Below are positions 7,936 to 16,725 of a DNA stretch of 64,000 bases, piece by piece. Positions within the stretch are counted from its first letter, which is position 1, and the number at the start of each line of letters is the position of its first letter. A program made the translations under genes and the position numbers. The stretch comes from Butyricimonas sp. Marseille-P3923 (GTDB lineage: Bacteria; Bacteroidota; Bacteroidia; Bacteroidales; Marinifilaceae), in NCBI RefSeq assembly GCF_900184685.1, contig NZ_FXXL01000006.1:310001-374000 (forward strand), in the 5' to 3' direction. Below the pieces are notes generated by a model. The model saw nothing but the letters and a program-made list of their open reading frames with translations. It did no database searches and was not told the origin of the DNA.

Positions 7936-8159
7936 GAATTTTAGATTTTAAATTTTAGATTTTAGATTAAACTTCTCCGTCGGCTACGCCGCCAAGTGAG
8001 CCCGGAAGCCGGTCTCGAACCAGCTCACACTCAGCAAACCGAGAGCAAGCTCTCTTTCTGCCCTCGCTTAATCGCTGGTTTCCTCTATAAACAGAGGAGG
8101 AGCCAGAATAGTCTTTCGTTTCGGAAATCTTTTCATTTTCAATTTTCAACTTTCAATTT
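7936..8159. repeat. Composite repeat spacer between argE and argH
   Basis: Read in the direction of transcription (minus), the argE stop is followed at once by ATTGAAA heptamers (about 8131-8162). A GC-rich segment follows (about 7973-8110) with the hairpin CCTCTATAAACAGAGG and GTGAGC/GCTCAC pairing, then inverted TTTTAGA heptamers (7936-7968) reach the argH start. Parts of the GC-rich segment recur in inverted form at 21345-21470 (CCTCTATAAACAGAGG; CTCCGTCGGC..GCCGCC). No gene is supported here. Confidence 0.75.
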
Positions 8160-9215
8160 TCAATTATCAATTATTATCCCGTCCAATATTCGAACAAACG
8201 TTTCTATTCCTCGCTCTATTTCATCCAAGCGAATATATTCATTCGCCGTATGGGAACGGGCACTATCTCCCGGACCGATCTTCAGTGAGGTGCATGGAAT
8301 CACAGCTTGATTCGAGGTCGTGGGCGAACCGTAGGGTTCTAATCCCAACTCCCGACAACGCCGAACGACCGGATGATCCGCGGGTACCGATGATGAATCG
8401 AGGGAGATAGAGCGGGGGGATACCTCGCATTTCACGTGGCGACGGATTGTATCAAGTATCTGTAAGTTCGTGTAAAGTTCATTTACCCGTACGTCCACCA
8501 TGAAACGACAAGTCGCGGGAACCACGTTATGTACCGTTCCCGCCTCAATCCCCGTAACGCTCATCTTTACCGCTCCCAATAGTTCCGACACCCGTTCGAA
8601 ACGATAGGTGCGAAACCATTCTATATCTTGCAATGCCTCGTAAATAGCATTCACACCTTCCTCCCGTGCAGCATGTCCTGATACTCCCGCAACATGGCAA
8701 TCCAATACCATAAGACCTTTTTCGGCTATCGCGGGACGCATTCCGGTAGGCTCGCCCACGAGGGCAAAATCAATTCTCCCCAATTCCGGGAATACGCGTT
8801 GTATTCCCCCGGCTCCCGTGTTTTCTTCTTCCGCGGAACCCAAATACACCAGATTATACGCTTGTGGCTTTCTGTTCAACATGATGAACGCTGCCAACAT
8901 AGACACGATACTTCCGCCCGTGTCGTTACTTCCCAAGCCGTACAATTTTCCATCTCTTACCGTCGGGGTAAACGGATCGGTATCCCATGCCCCACCGGGA
9001 CGTACCGTGTCCAAGTGTGCATCCAGTAATAACGTGGGTTTCGCCGCGTCGAACTCCGGCGAGCGACTCCACACGTTATTACCTTGACGATGCACGTCGA
9101 ACCTATATTTTTGCAGTATTCCGGTTATAACATCTGCCACTTGCCCCTCCTCCCCGCTAAAAGAGGGGATGGATATAATCCGTTTTAATACTTCTATTGC
9201 CTCCTTTGTATCCAT
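8160..9215 (-). CDS. argE: M20-family N-acyl-ornithine (acetyl/succinyl) deacylase
   Basis: The 351-residue protein is an M20 zinc peptidase-fold hydrolase. Metal ligands are visible in LLDAHLDTVRPG (about residues 64-75), GLGSNDTGG, the catalytic glutamate pair in GSAEEENTGAG and a later EPTG. It would remove the acyl group from N-acylornithine or N-acylcitrulline. In Bacteroides the arginine pathway uses N-succinyl intermediates, so the acyl group may be succinyl. That is family knowledge, not visible here. Its start overlaps the argB stop by one base. The last residues IIDN are encoded by repeat-like sequence, and the TGA lies within the ATTGAAA array. Confidence 0.88.
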   Translation of the reverse strand: MDTKEAIEVLKRIISIPSFSGEEGQVADVITGILQKYRFDVHRQGNNVWSRSPEFDAAKPTLLLDAHLDTVRPGGAWDTDPFTPTVRDGKLYGLGSNDTGGSIVSMLAAFIMLNRKPQAYNLVYLGSAEEENTGAGGIQRVFPELGRIDFALVGEPTGMRPAIAEKGLMVLDCHVAGVSGHAAREEGVNAIYEALQDIEWFRTYRFERVSELLGAVKMSVTGIEAGTVHNVVPATCRFMVDVRVNELYTNLQILDTIRRHVKCEVSPRSISLDSSSVPADHPVVRRCRELGLEPYGSPTTSNQAVIPCTSLKIGPGDSARSHTANEYIRLDEIERGIETFVRILDGIIIDN

Positions 9216-9991
9216 TATTCTTCTCCGGTTATTCGAGTGCCTGCCTCGGGATTATCCAATTCATCGGGATGAACCAATCGCACGGATTGTACTCCCGCGT
9301 GTATTGCAGCAAATGAATACTCTAATTTTGGAATCATTCCAGCATGAATAGGTCCTTCCTGTCTGAGTTTGTCATACATAACGGGAGTCAAACGAGGAAT
9401 CACGGAATTTTCATCTTCTATATCTCTTAATACTCCACGTTTATTGAAACAATAGATTAATTCGACTTCTACACGGGAAGACAAGGCTTTCGCGACAGCC
9501 GATGCGATTCCATCGGCATTGGAATTTAATAATCCTCCCTGCCCGTCACACGTGATCGGTGACAGGACTGGCACAACCCCACTTTGGAACAACAATTCCA
9601 ATACAGTACTATTTACATGTACAACATCTCCCACATGTCCCCATTCTACACCTTCTTGCACTCTCTGTTTCGCACCCACCAAATTCATATCGCAACCGGA
9701 TAACCCGCAAGCGTTTACACCAAGTGCCTGCAACCGGGCTACCAATATCTTGTTCACCCACCCGGCGTATGCCATCACGGTTACACGCAACATCTCATCG
9801 TCTGTTACCCGACGCCCGTCAATCATCCGGCAGGGTATTCCCAAACGTTCCGCCAATTGTCCGGCAAATATTCCTCCCCCATGCACAATCATGAAAGGAG
9901 GTTCTATTTTCGCCAGTTTCCGACAGAGCAGCTCCAACCGCCCCTCGTCTTCCAACAATGCCCCGCCAACTTTTATTACTTTATATCTCAT
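9215..9991 (-). CDS. argB: N-acyl-glutamate kinase
   Basis: This amino-acid-kinase-fold protein (258 residues from the chosen start) phosphorylates N-acetyl- or N-succinylglutamate at the gamma-carboxyl group. YKVIKVGGALLEDEG at the N-terminus and IVHGGGIFAGQLAERLG form the ATP and substrate glycine loops; LNSNADGIASAVAKAL is the second nucleotide motif. The frame is open eight codons further upstream, but those codons lie in the ATTGAAA repeat after argD. The ATG at 9989-9991 starts exactly at the usual N-terminus and is preferred. It is coupled to argE by a TAATG overlap. Confidence 0.92.
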   Translation of the reverse strand: MRYKVIKVGGALLEDEGRLELLCRKLAKIEPPFMIVHGGGIFAGQLAERLGIPCRMIDGRRVTDDEMLRVTVMAYAGWVNKILVARLQALGVNACGLSGCDMNLVGAKQRVQEGVEWGHVGDVVHVNSTVLELLFQSGVVPVLSPITCDGQGGLLNSNADGIASAVAKALSSRVEVELIYCFNKRGVLRDIEDENSVIPRLTPVMYDKLRQEGPIHAGMIPKLEYSFAAIHAGVQSVRLVHPDELDNPEAGTRITGEE

Positions 9992-10018
9992 GTCGCATTC
10001 ATTTTCAACTTTCAATTT

Positions 10019-11131
10019 TCAATTGCCTTTAAAGCTTTCCGTGAAATAATCCACTTCCTCCTTTCTCATGCACAACGGGGGAAGTAACCGTAATGTATTT
10101 TTCCCGCTGTATCCCGTGATAATCCTGTAATTCGCCAACAAGCGGCGACGGAATATAGTATGCGGAATATCAATATCCACTCCTATCATCAATCCCTTTC
10201 CCCGTACTTCAATTACCCCGGGTAATCCTCTCAGTTGTTCGGCAAAGTATTCTCCGACCTGCAAGGCGTTCTCTATCAGATTTTCCCGCTGCATCACGTC
10301 CAACACGGCAATGGCCGCAGCACACGCCAAGTGACTTCCCCCGAAAGTGGTTCCCAGTATTCCTTTCCTTGCCTCTATCCATTCGTGAACAAGTACTCCC
10401 GCCACTGGGAATCCGTTCCCCATGCCTTTAGCCATAGTAATCATGTCGGGTTTTATCCCGGCATAGCGATGTGCAAAAAATTGTCCGCTCCGCCCGTACC
10501 CGGATTGTATTTCGTCAAGTATCAACAGAGTCCCGCGATTGTTACAACATTCTCGTGCCAATTGCAAAAAAGCAGGTTCCGCTACCCGGATTCCTCCCAC
10601 ACCTTGGATTCCCTCGATGATAACAGCCGCATACTCTTCGCTTGCCAATTCCCGTTCGAGAGCTTTCTCGTCATTCAACGGGATAAACTTCACTTGATGC
10701 CCCATATTCCACGAAGCCCGTATTTCGGGATTATCGGTCACCGCCACGGCTCCGCTTGTTCGCCCGTGAAAAGCCCCGCACATGGCAAGCACCTTTGCCC
10801 GCCCGGTCACGAACGAAGCAAGTTTCAAAGCGTTCTCGTTCGCCTCAGCCCCACTATTACAGAGGAACAGGTTGTAATCCATACATCCCGAAAGGTGTTT
10901 CAATTTCTCCTCCAACTCTCCTTGCAAATGATTCTCCACCGAATTGGAATAGAAACCGATCTTTTCCAACTGTTCCGTGATTCCCGCCACGTACCAGGGA
11001 TGGGTATGCCCGATGGAAATCACGGCATGCCCGCCATAGAGGTCAAGGTATTTGTTTCCTTCCTTATCCCAAAAATACATTCCCTCTGCCCGGACGGGCT
11101 CTATATTTATCAGATTATATACTTCAAACAT
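10019..11131 (-). CDS. argD: N-acyl-ornithine aminotransferase
   Basis: The 370-residue class-III PLP aminotransferase converts N-acylglutamate semialdehyde to N-acylornithine. The PLP lysine is in MITMAKGMGNGFPV (about residue 235), preceded by the acidic motif LILDEIQSGYGR. CNSGAEANENALKLA forms the phosphate-binding region. It is close to the usual 375-400 residues. It lies 10 bp after argC in the operon, and its TGA is embedded in the first ATTGAAA unit of the spacer before argB. Confidence 0.94.
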   Translation of the reverse strand: MFEVYNLINIEPVRAEGMYFWDKEGNKYLDLYGGHAVISIGHTHPWYVAGITEQLEKIGFYSNSVENHLQGELEEKLKHLSGCMDYNLFLCNSGAEANENALKLASFVTGRAKVLAMCGAFHGRTSGAVAVTDNPEIRASWNMGHQVKFIPLNDEKALERELASEEYAAVIIEGIQGVGGIRVAEPAFLQLARECCNNRGTLLILDEIQSGYGRSGQFFAHRYAGIKPDMITMAKGMGNGFPVAGVLVHEWIEARKGILGTTFGGSHLACAAAIAVLDVMQRENLIENALQVGEYFAEQLRGLPGVIEVRGKGLMIGVDIDIPHTIFRRRLLANYRIITGYSGKNTLRLLPPLCMRKEEVDYFTESFKGN

Positions 11132-11141
11132 TTCTTGATCA

Positions 11142-12104
11142 TTAAAAATAATTTGCTTTCAATCGCAATCCTGTCATTTCGTCTAAACCGAACATCAGGT
11201 TCATATTTTGCACCGCCTGTCCGGAAGCTCCTTTTATCAGATTATCAATCATTGATGTCACGAGCACGTTATCCCCCTCTTTATCCGGATGAATAAAACA
11301 ATAATTCGTGTTCACAACTTGTTTCAATGACACCGGCTCATCGCTCATGAGTACAAACGGATGTTGCTCATAATACGTTTTATAAAGAGTTGTCAATTCC
11401 TCTAACGTGGCTTTACTTTGAAACACAACGTTCACCATAATTCCCCGTGTATGACATCCTCGCACGGGTACAAAAGCGATATCGGGTTCTGTTTTTGCTC
11501 CCGCCTCCTGCAAGGTTTCCCGAATCTCGCCCAAATGCTGATGCGTGAAAACCTTGTACACGGATAAGTTCTGCGCCCGGTTACTGTAATGCGTTTCTTC
11601 TGTTGGCCGTTGCCCCGCACCTGTCGCTCCGGTTATGCCGAAGACCGTAATTCTATCTGTCAACAATCCACCCTTCGCGAAAGGCAACAAAGCCAACTCT
11701 ATCGCAGTCGCGAAACAACCCGGATTTGCAACACGTTGACATTCCATGATCTTGTCCTTATTTAACTCCGGTAACCCGTACACGAAATTACCTGCCGACG
11801 CCCGTAAACGAAAGTCATTACTCAAATCAATCACCCTCACGGATGGCGGTATCTTGTTCTCCGATAGAAAACGGGCAGAAACTCCATGCCCCATACACAG
11901 GAAAAGTACATCTATGTCATCAAAATCCAAATCCGTGAAAACCTGTTTTGAATACAACAAATCCCGATGCACCCGTCCTATCGGTTCTCTCCGGTGTGAT
12001 TCACTCTGCAAATACCGCAATTCCACGGCGGGATGATTCACGAGAATCCGAATCAACTCTCCCGCCGTGTACCCGGCAGCACCTGCTATTCCAACTCTTA
12101 TCAT
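11142..12104 (-). CDS. argC: N-acyl-gamma-glutamyl-phosphate reductase
   Basis: The 320-residue NADPH-dependent reductase makes N-acylglutamate semialdehyde. GIAGAAGYTAGEL is the NADP-binding loop at the N-terminus, and the catalytic cysteine is in ANPGCFAT (about residue 131). The frame extends 23 codons upstream, but those codons read through the 9-bp repeats (giving a KPYELYELYKL pattern), so the ATG at 12102-12104 is chosen. A repeat spacer separates it from argG. Confidence 0.94.
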   Translation of the reverse strand: MIRVGIAGAAGYTAGELIRILVNHPAVELRYLQSESHRREPIGRVHRDLLYSKQVFTDLDFDDIDVLFLCMGHGVSARFLSENKIPPSVRVIDLSNDFRLRASAGNFVYGLPELNKDKIMECQRVANPGCFATAIELALLPFAKGGLLTDRITVFGITGATGAGQRPTEETHYSNRAQNLSVYKVFTHQHLGEIRETLQEAGAKTEPDIAFVPVRGCHTRGIMVNVVFQSKATLEELTTLYKTYYEQHPFVLMSDEPVSLKQVVNTNYCFIHPDKEGDNVLVTSMIDNLIKGASGQAVQNMNLMFGLDEMTGLRLKANYF

Positions 12105-12112
12105 GACAATTA

Positions 12113-12261
12113 GTTTATAAAGTTCATAAAGTTCATAAGGTTTACAAGGTTTTAATAACTCACGAGATACCATATCAACGGCAACACAAACTGCTGCTTT
12201 AATTTTGTCCGAAAGACACCCGTAACTTTATAACTTTATGAACCTTATAAACTTTATAAAC
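12113..12261. repeat. 9-bp-unit palindromic repeat, copy C
   Basis: This fills the argG-argC gap inside the operon. Direct units start right after the argG TGA (12262-12264 on the minus strand) and inverted units end 9 bp before the argC ATG. The core is a degenerate copy, CGGCAaC-ACAAA-CTGCtG and GTCCGAAaGAC, so this copy looks older than A, B and D. Confidence 0.85.
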
Positions 12262-13446
12262 TCATTTATTAACCGCCTCGTGTATTCTCAACGGCATTGA
12301 CAATATTCGGGTAAAGCCCTTCACGTCTTCCGCTGTCCATGCGTTGTTTTCCTCCCCGTATCTGGCAAAAGAGGCATTCATTAGATCATGCGGAGAATGG
12401 CATCCCAACAAATCAAAGTGATAGGGACGCATCAATACCCGTACTTCACCCGACACGTTACGTTGCGAGTGTTCCAGAAATTTCTCGATATCCCGCATCA
12501 CCGGTTCCCCGTACATCGCCTCGTGCAGAAACATCCCGTACCAGTTGCCCAATTGCTCCTTCCAGTACGACTGCCACTTCGTCAACGTGTGTTTTTCCAG
12601 TAATTCGTGCGCCTTGATAATAATTAACGGTGCAGCAGCCTCGAAGCCCACGCGACCTTTAATCCCTACAAGCGTGTCGCCCACGTGCGTATCCCGCCCG
12701 ATAGCCCAAGGGGCAGCCAAGGCTTCGACCACACGGATAGCCTCGATTTTATCAGCATACGTTTTCCCGTTCACCGCACACAATTCTCCCTGTTCAAAGG
12801 CGAGAGTCAATTCCTCTTCCCCCACCCGCTGCAACGACGAGGGATAAGCCTCTTCGGGCAACGGCTGGTCAGACGTCAGAGTTTCCCGCCCACCAACGGA
12901 AGTACCCCAAAGTCCTTTATTTATGGAATAAACCAATTTTGTCCAATCACGTTCCACTCCCTTTGCTTTCAGATAAGCGATCTCGTCCTCCCGGCTCAAT
13001 CGCAAATCACGAGTCGGCGTGATAATTTCCATATCGGGAGCGAATACCGAGAAACAAAGATCAAAACGTACTTGATCGTTTCCCGCCCCCGTACTCCCGT
13101 GTGCTAACGCATCGGCACCGATTTCCTTGGCATATCGCACGATTGCCAACGCTTGAAATGTCCGCTCGGAACTTACCGAAACGGGATAAGTTTTGTTACG
13201 CAACACGTTCCCGAATACCATATAGCGAATACACTGTTCGTAATACTCGCCCGTTACATCGAGCGTCACGTGACGTTTCGCCCCAAGGGCGTACGCTTTT
13301 TCCTCGATCACGACCAACTCTTCCGGCGAGAACCCGCCCGTGTTGGCAATCGCCGTGTAAACCTCAAGCCCCAGTTCATCGCTCAAGTATTTCACACAGT
13401 AGGAGGTATCCAATCCTCCACTATACGCTAAAACAACTTTTTTCAT
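12262..13446 (-). CDS. argG: Argininosuccinate synthase
   Basis: The 394-residue protein joins citrulline and aspartate using ATP. The PP-loop ATP site AYSGGLDTSYCV is at residues 7-18, and GSTGAGNDQVRFDL (about 115-128) is the citrulline/aspartate-binding region. The frame allows eight more codons upstream, but MKKVVLAYSGG is the expected N-terminus and the ATG at 13444-13446 is chosen. The extra codons overlap the end of the GNAT gene. It is the second gene of the operon. Confidence 0.95.
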   Translation of the reverse strand: MKKVVLAYSGGLDTSYCVKYLSDELGLEVYTAIANTGGFSPEELVVIEEKAYALGAKRHVTLDVTGEYYEQCIRYMVFGNVLRNKTYPVSVSSERTFQALAIVRYAKEIGADALAHGSTGAGNDQVRFDLCFSVFAPDMEIITPTRDLRLSREDEIAYLKAKGVERDWTKLVYSINKGLWGTSVGGRETLTSDQPLPEEAYPSSLQRVGEEELTLAFEQGELCAVNGKTYADKIEAIRVVEALAAPWAIGRDTHVGDTLVGIKGRVGFEAAAPLIIIKAHELLEKHTLTKWQSYWKEQLGNWYGMFLHEAMYGEPVMRDIEKFLEHSQRNVSGEVRVLMRPYHFDLLGCHSPHDLMNASFARYGEENNAWTAEDVKGFTRILSMPLRIHEAVNK

Positions 13447-13457
13447 TTTTCTGTTAT

Positions 13458-14150
13458 TTACAAACGACAAACAACTCCCCCGTATTCCTGCTTTCCACCG
13501 GGATGATTTCCCGGTGCCTTAAAAGCAGCAAGCATAACACTCACCACCCGACGCAATTTTCGGAAGATTCTACCGGGTAGGTTCCCGCTCTTTTCCCCCG
13601 CTGCATCCCGAACACGGGCATGTACCTCTGGATCATAAATCATTCCCGTGCAAAGGCATTTTGTCATGTTTGTCCGTTGTAAGATATCGTAATTTACGCA
13701 TGATTTGCAACCTGCCCAAAACTCCTCGTCATCGGTCAACTTGGCAAAAGTAACAGGCACGTAACCCAACGAAGTATTGATACGCATCACTTGCTCGCCC
13801 GTGGTCAGACCAAACAATTTCGCCCGCGGGAATCGCCTTCGCGACAAATCAAAAGCGGCTTTCTTGATGCGTTTTGCCACTCCCAATCCCCGGTATGCCG
13901 GTACAACGATCAACCCGGAATTAGCCACGAATTTCTGGTGTCCCCAGCACTCGATATAACAGAAGCCCACGAACTCTTCTCTGTTCAAAGCAATAATCGC
14001 CTTGCCATCCCGGATTTTCCCGGCGATATACTCGTTCGTTCTTCTTGCTATACCTGTTCCACGCGCTTTTGCAGCGTTGTCAATCGCATCATTTATCGCC
14101 GTCACGTATGACAGGTGTTTCTCGGACGCAACCAATACTTCAATCTTCAT
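13458..14150 (-). CDS. GNAT acyltransferase, probable N-acyl-glutamate synthase
   Basis: The 230-residue protein has a GNAT domain (about residues 1-145) with the acyl-CoA-binding loop YRGLGVAKRI (about 92-101). A Cys-containing extension follows (CKSCVNYD and NMTKCLCTGM), then a basic tail. It leads the arginine operon and ends 11 bp before argG. Members of this family at the head of Bacteroides arginine clusters have been assigned, by fitness genetics in B. thetaiotaomicron as I recall, to the first pathway step (N-succinyl- or acetylglutamate synthase). No classical argA or argJ is present here, which supports the same role. The function is therefore inferred from context. Confidence 0.7.
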   Translation of the reverse strand: MKIEVLVASEKHLSYVTAINDAIDNAAKARGTGIARRTNEYIAGKIRDGKAIIALNREEFVGFCYIECWGHQKFVANSGLIVVPAYRGLGVAKRIKKAAFDLSRRRFPRAKLFGLTTGEQVMRINTSLGYVPVTFAKLTDDEEFWAGCKSCVNYDILQRTNMTKCLCTGMIYDPEVHARVRDAAGEKSGNLPGRIFRKLRRVVSVMLAAFKAPGNHPGGKQEYGGVVCRL

Positions 14151-14224
14151 CTTCGTACAATTTAATCTAAATCATTCAAATCATTTTCCGTTTTCTCTAT
14201 ATGCATATTTATTTATTGAGCTTG

Positions 14225-14257
14225 CAAATATATGCATTAATATTCCAAACGAACAAG
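14225..14257 (-). promoter_or_regulatory. Promoter of the arginine operon
   Basis: On the minus strand a CTTG (-33, plus 14254-14257) stands 21 bp from an exact -7 element TATATTTG (plus CAAATATA, 14225-14232), about 75 bp before the first gene. ATGCAT occurs at 14232-14237 next to the -7 box and again at 14201-14206 within ATATGCATAT, 31 bp or about three helical turns apart. These could be operator half-sites for an arginine regulator, though AT-rich sequence makes chance plausible. Confidence 0.55.
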
Positions 14258-14506
14258 TATTTATGCCATTTTTTTGAAGAAAAATAGAATTCTTATGCAC
14301 GACATTATAAATCAAACGCTTCCAAAACAACCAAGCGTCACGTGGACACTTTACAGAGAATCTCTCGGGAATCACAAAATATTAGCCTCGCTTGATTATT
14401 GGATAAATATGCACAAATATAGACCAATAAAACTTTCTTACTTTCTCGTGCATGGAAATTCATCAAAATTCCGTAATATTGTGTTTTGTAATTAGAACGA
14501 TGAAAT

Positions 14507-15856
14507 ATGTATAGAATTTGCTTCTTTCTGGTTCTTATCGGTCTTCTGATCGGTTGCGAGGACACATCAGTCCGACCGTCGCCCCCATCTCGTACCTACG
14601 AGCGCATCAACACGTTCACGAAAGACAAGATGACAGACCAGTATTTCTGGGCAGATGAAGTCAAGGATAAAAAGATAGAAGCAGATTTGGATCCGTTAAC
14701 CTATTTCGCCAACATGAAATACGAGAAAGATCCATGGTCACGTATCACTAAATCACAGGGATTCGGTGAAATTGCCGATGCCAGCGGATACGAGAACGGA
14801 TTCGGTTATCATCTCAATTTTTGGGAAGACAAGGGGTACATCATTGCCGAAGTGAATTTCGTGTATGACAATTCTCCGGCAGCAAAAGCAGGAATAAAAC
14901 GAGGCGACCTGATTACCCGAATGGACGGTAAGAAGATTACCACGGAAAACTATACAAATCTTTATTACAAGAGTGTTTTATCTATCGGGTTGTCCGAGGA
15001 TGAAGTATCGGAACCTTACAAGACGATAGAACTGACCGCACAGAATTTCACTATCAATCCTATACTCGCGTACGGCGTTATCGACCACGAGGAACGTAAG
15101 ATCGGTCATATTGCGTATTCCAGTTTCGTGTACCGTAACACCACTTCACTACTTCAATTGAACAACGTTTTCCAAAAACTAAAAGAAGAAGGTATCGAGG
15201 AATTAATTCTTGACTTGCGCTATAATTCCGGCGGATATATGCTTGCTGTTAAACGCTTGTGTTCACTTATAGCCCCGGAAAGTGTCGTGGAAAGTGAAGA
15301 AATTCTGATACACAAAAGATGGAACGACGTGTATCAAGAGAAATATGCAGATATACCGGAACAACTGGAAGAACGTTTCGACAAAACGGTTCCCGCCGAT
15401 TCCCGCTTGAACTTATCGCGCTTGTGGGTAATTACAGGAAAAGAAACCGCATCAGCTTCTGAATTGCTTATCAGTGCTTTATCTCCTTACATGGAAGTTA
15501 ATGTCATTGGTGTTCCCACTGTCGGGAAAAACATGGGAGGTATCACGTTTACCCCGACGGAAAGTGACCTGCAAGGTTGGAATATCACGTTGATATCCCT
15601 GCTCTACACGAATAGCCGCGGCGAATCCGTACGTGGAGGTATTCAACCGAAAGAATATATACCCGAACCATTCCCGCACCGGTATGAACTGGACGATGTA
15701 AACGATCCGTTGCTTGCCGCGACTCTCGCTCTGATTCCCGGGAAAACTCCGGTAGTACTAAAATCCAGAAGTATGTCCGTGGAGAAACACAACCGGATCA
15801 TTCCCGAAAAAGCCTCATCCGTCGTGATATTCGAAGACCACATTACTTCCTTTTGA
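14507..15856 (+). CDS. S41-family carboxy-terminal-processing protease, lipoprotein
   Basis: The 449-residue protein starts with a lipoprotein signal (LLIGC, acylated C17), then a PDZ-like domain (about 105-175, with GDLITRMDGKKI) and an S41 peptidase domain. The serine of the TASASE motif lies near residue 316 and a lysine follows in PTVGKNMGG, as expected for the Ser-Lys dyad. It would trim or degrade proteins in the periplasm while anchored to a membrane. Its last 14 bp overlap the end of the convergent GIN-domain gene. The 360 bp upstream hold only the arginine promoter and AT-rich sequence; a 73-codon frame there is not supported. Confidence 0.9.
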   Translation: MYRICFFLVLIGLLIGCEDTSVRPSPPSRTYERINTFTKDKMTDQYFWADEVKDKKIEADLDPLTYFANMKYEKDPWSRITKSQGFGEIADASGYENGFGYHLNFWEDKGYIIAEVNFVYDNSPAAKAGIKRGDLITRMDGKKITTENYTNLYYKSVLSIGLSEDEVSEPYKTIELTAQNFTINPILAYGVIDHEERKIGHIAYSSFVYRNTTSLLQLNNVFQKLKEEGIEELILDLRYNSGGYMLAVKRLCSLIAPESVVESEEILIHKRWNDVYQEKYADIPEQLEERFDKTVPADSRLNLSRLWVITGKETASASELLISALSPYMEVNVIGVPTVGKNMGGITFTPTESDLQGWNITLISLLYTNSRGESVRGGIQPKEYIPEPFPHRYELDDVNDPLLAATLALIPGKTPVVLKSRSMSVEKHNRIIPEKASSVVIFEDHITSF

Positions 15857-16559
15857 CAAGAGCGCCCCGTCCACTTACATCTTTTTTCGTGATACGGGGA
15901 TTGCCGTCATACATAAGCAATCCGGCCGATGACAATTGCACTTCCAGCGTGCCCGACACGTATACCTCTGCTTTGGCTGCCCCGCTGACTCCCGCTTCGC
16001 AATCGGTTACCCGTAAATCCCACGCTTTTAAAGTTGCAGCGGAAGAAAGTTCCAGTTCCAAGTGATCGACCGCTCCCTTCAATTCCAATTTAGCGGCATT
16101 AGAGGCTTCCACGTCTAACTCTTTTCCTTCTACTTCCAATTTCACGACTGCTGCCCCGGAAGCATTTATATCCAATTTATTCACTTTCAACGGGGAACTT
16201 CCGATTAATCTTGCCGCCGATTCCACGTTAATATCAGTTATATCGGGCGCCGCCACGGATACATTCATAGCGGTAAAACTACGAATGATGACATTAGGAT
16301 CAAGGAACACGTTTAGCTGACCGTTCTTTATTTCCGTTTTCACGTACGAGATGATATTATCATCCGCTTCAATCGTGATCCCGAATTCCGTACCTTGTTT
16401 GAGGTACAACGTGATTCCCTGCTGCACGGAAACTTTCGTAAAAGATTGTTTGGCATCCCGCGCCTGTACTAAAAGATACCCTGTTCCTTTAATTCGTTTG
16501 ACTTGCGCGACGGCAGTCCCGACAATCAATAACGCTAATAGTAATAATAAGTTTTTCAT
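15843..16559 (-). CDS. GIN-domain (DUF2807) exported protein
   Basis: The 238-residue protein has a signal peptide ending in AVAQ and then a beta-solenoid-like GIN domain (about 45-225). The repeated pattern of Asp, Ala, Ser, Ala is typical (NVESAARL, NASGAAVV, EASNAAKL, ELSSAATL, GVSGAAKA). GIN-domain proteins are common in Bacteroidota cell envelopes and their exact role is unknown; an adhesin-like role has been proposed. The gene converges with the S41 protease and is downstream of a TolC gene through a repeat spacer, so it could be read through from the efflux array. Confidence 0.88.
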   Translation of the reverse strand: MKNLLLLLALLIVGTAVAQVKRIKGTGYLLVQARDAKQSFTKVSVQQGITLYLKQGTEFGITIEADDNIISYVKTEIKNGQLNVFLDPNVIIRSFTAMNVSVAAPDITDINVESAARLIGSSPLKVNKLDINASGAAVVKLEVEGKELDVEASNAAKLELKGAVDHLELELSSAATLKAWDLRVTDCEAGVSGAAKAEVYVSGTLEVQLSSAGLLMYDGNPRITKKDVSGRGALVKRK

Positions 16560-16566
16560 GGTGTTT

Positions 16567-16725
16567 AGTTTATCAGGTTCATAAGGTTTGTAAAGTTTAT
16601 AAAGTTCATAAAGTAACGGGTGTCCTTCGGACTGTGCTTATCGGCAGCTCAAACTGCCGTGGACAAAGCGCCCCGCAGGTGTCTATAAACCTTATAAACT
16701 TTATGAACTTTACAAACCTTACAAA
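16567..16725. repeat. 9-bp-unit palindromic repeat, copy D
   Basis: Inverted units begin near the GIN gene start, and direct units (minus strand) begin exactly after the TAG of the TolC gene (16726-16728). Five consecutive 9-bp units are clear on the left side (GTTTATCAG, GTTCATAAG, GTTTGTAAA, then two more). The core has GTCCTTCGGAC and CGGCAG-CTCAAA-CTGCCG. Confidence 0.88.

Noticed and set aside
7985-8110. A possible tRNA on the minus strand, based on the T-arm-like hairpin
   Set aside because: No matching 5' acceptor strand, D arm or anticodon stem is found. The hairpin is better explained as part of a repeated spacer core.
12105-12173. A 23-residue N-terminal extension of ArgC (KPYELYELYKL type)
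   Set aside because: It is a translation of the 9-bp repeat; the known N-terminus MIRVGIAGAAGYTAGEL starts at 12104.
14274-14495. A 73-codon plus-strand frame upstream of the S41 protease
   Set aside because: No ribosome-binding site, no family resemblance, and it overlaps the arginine promoter region.
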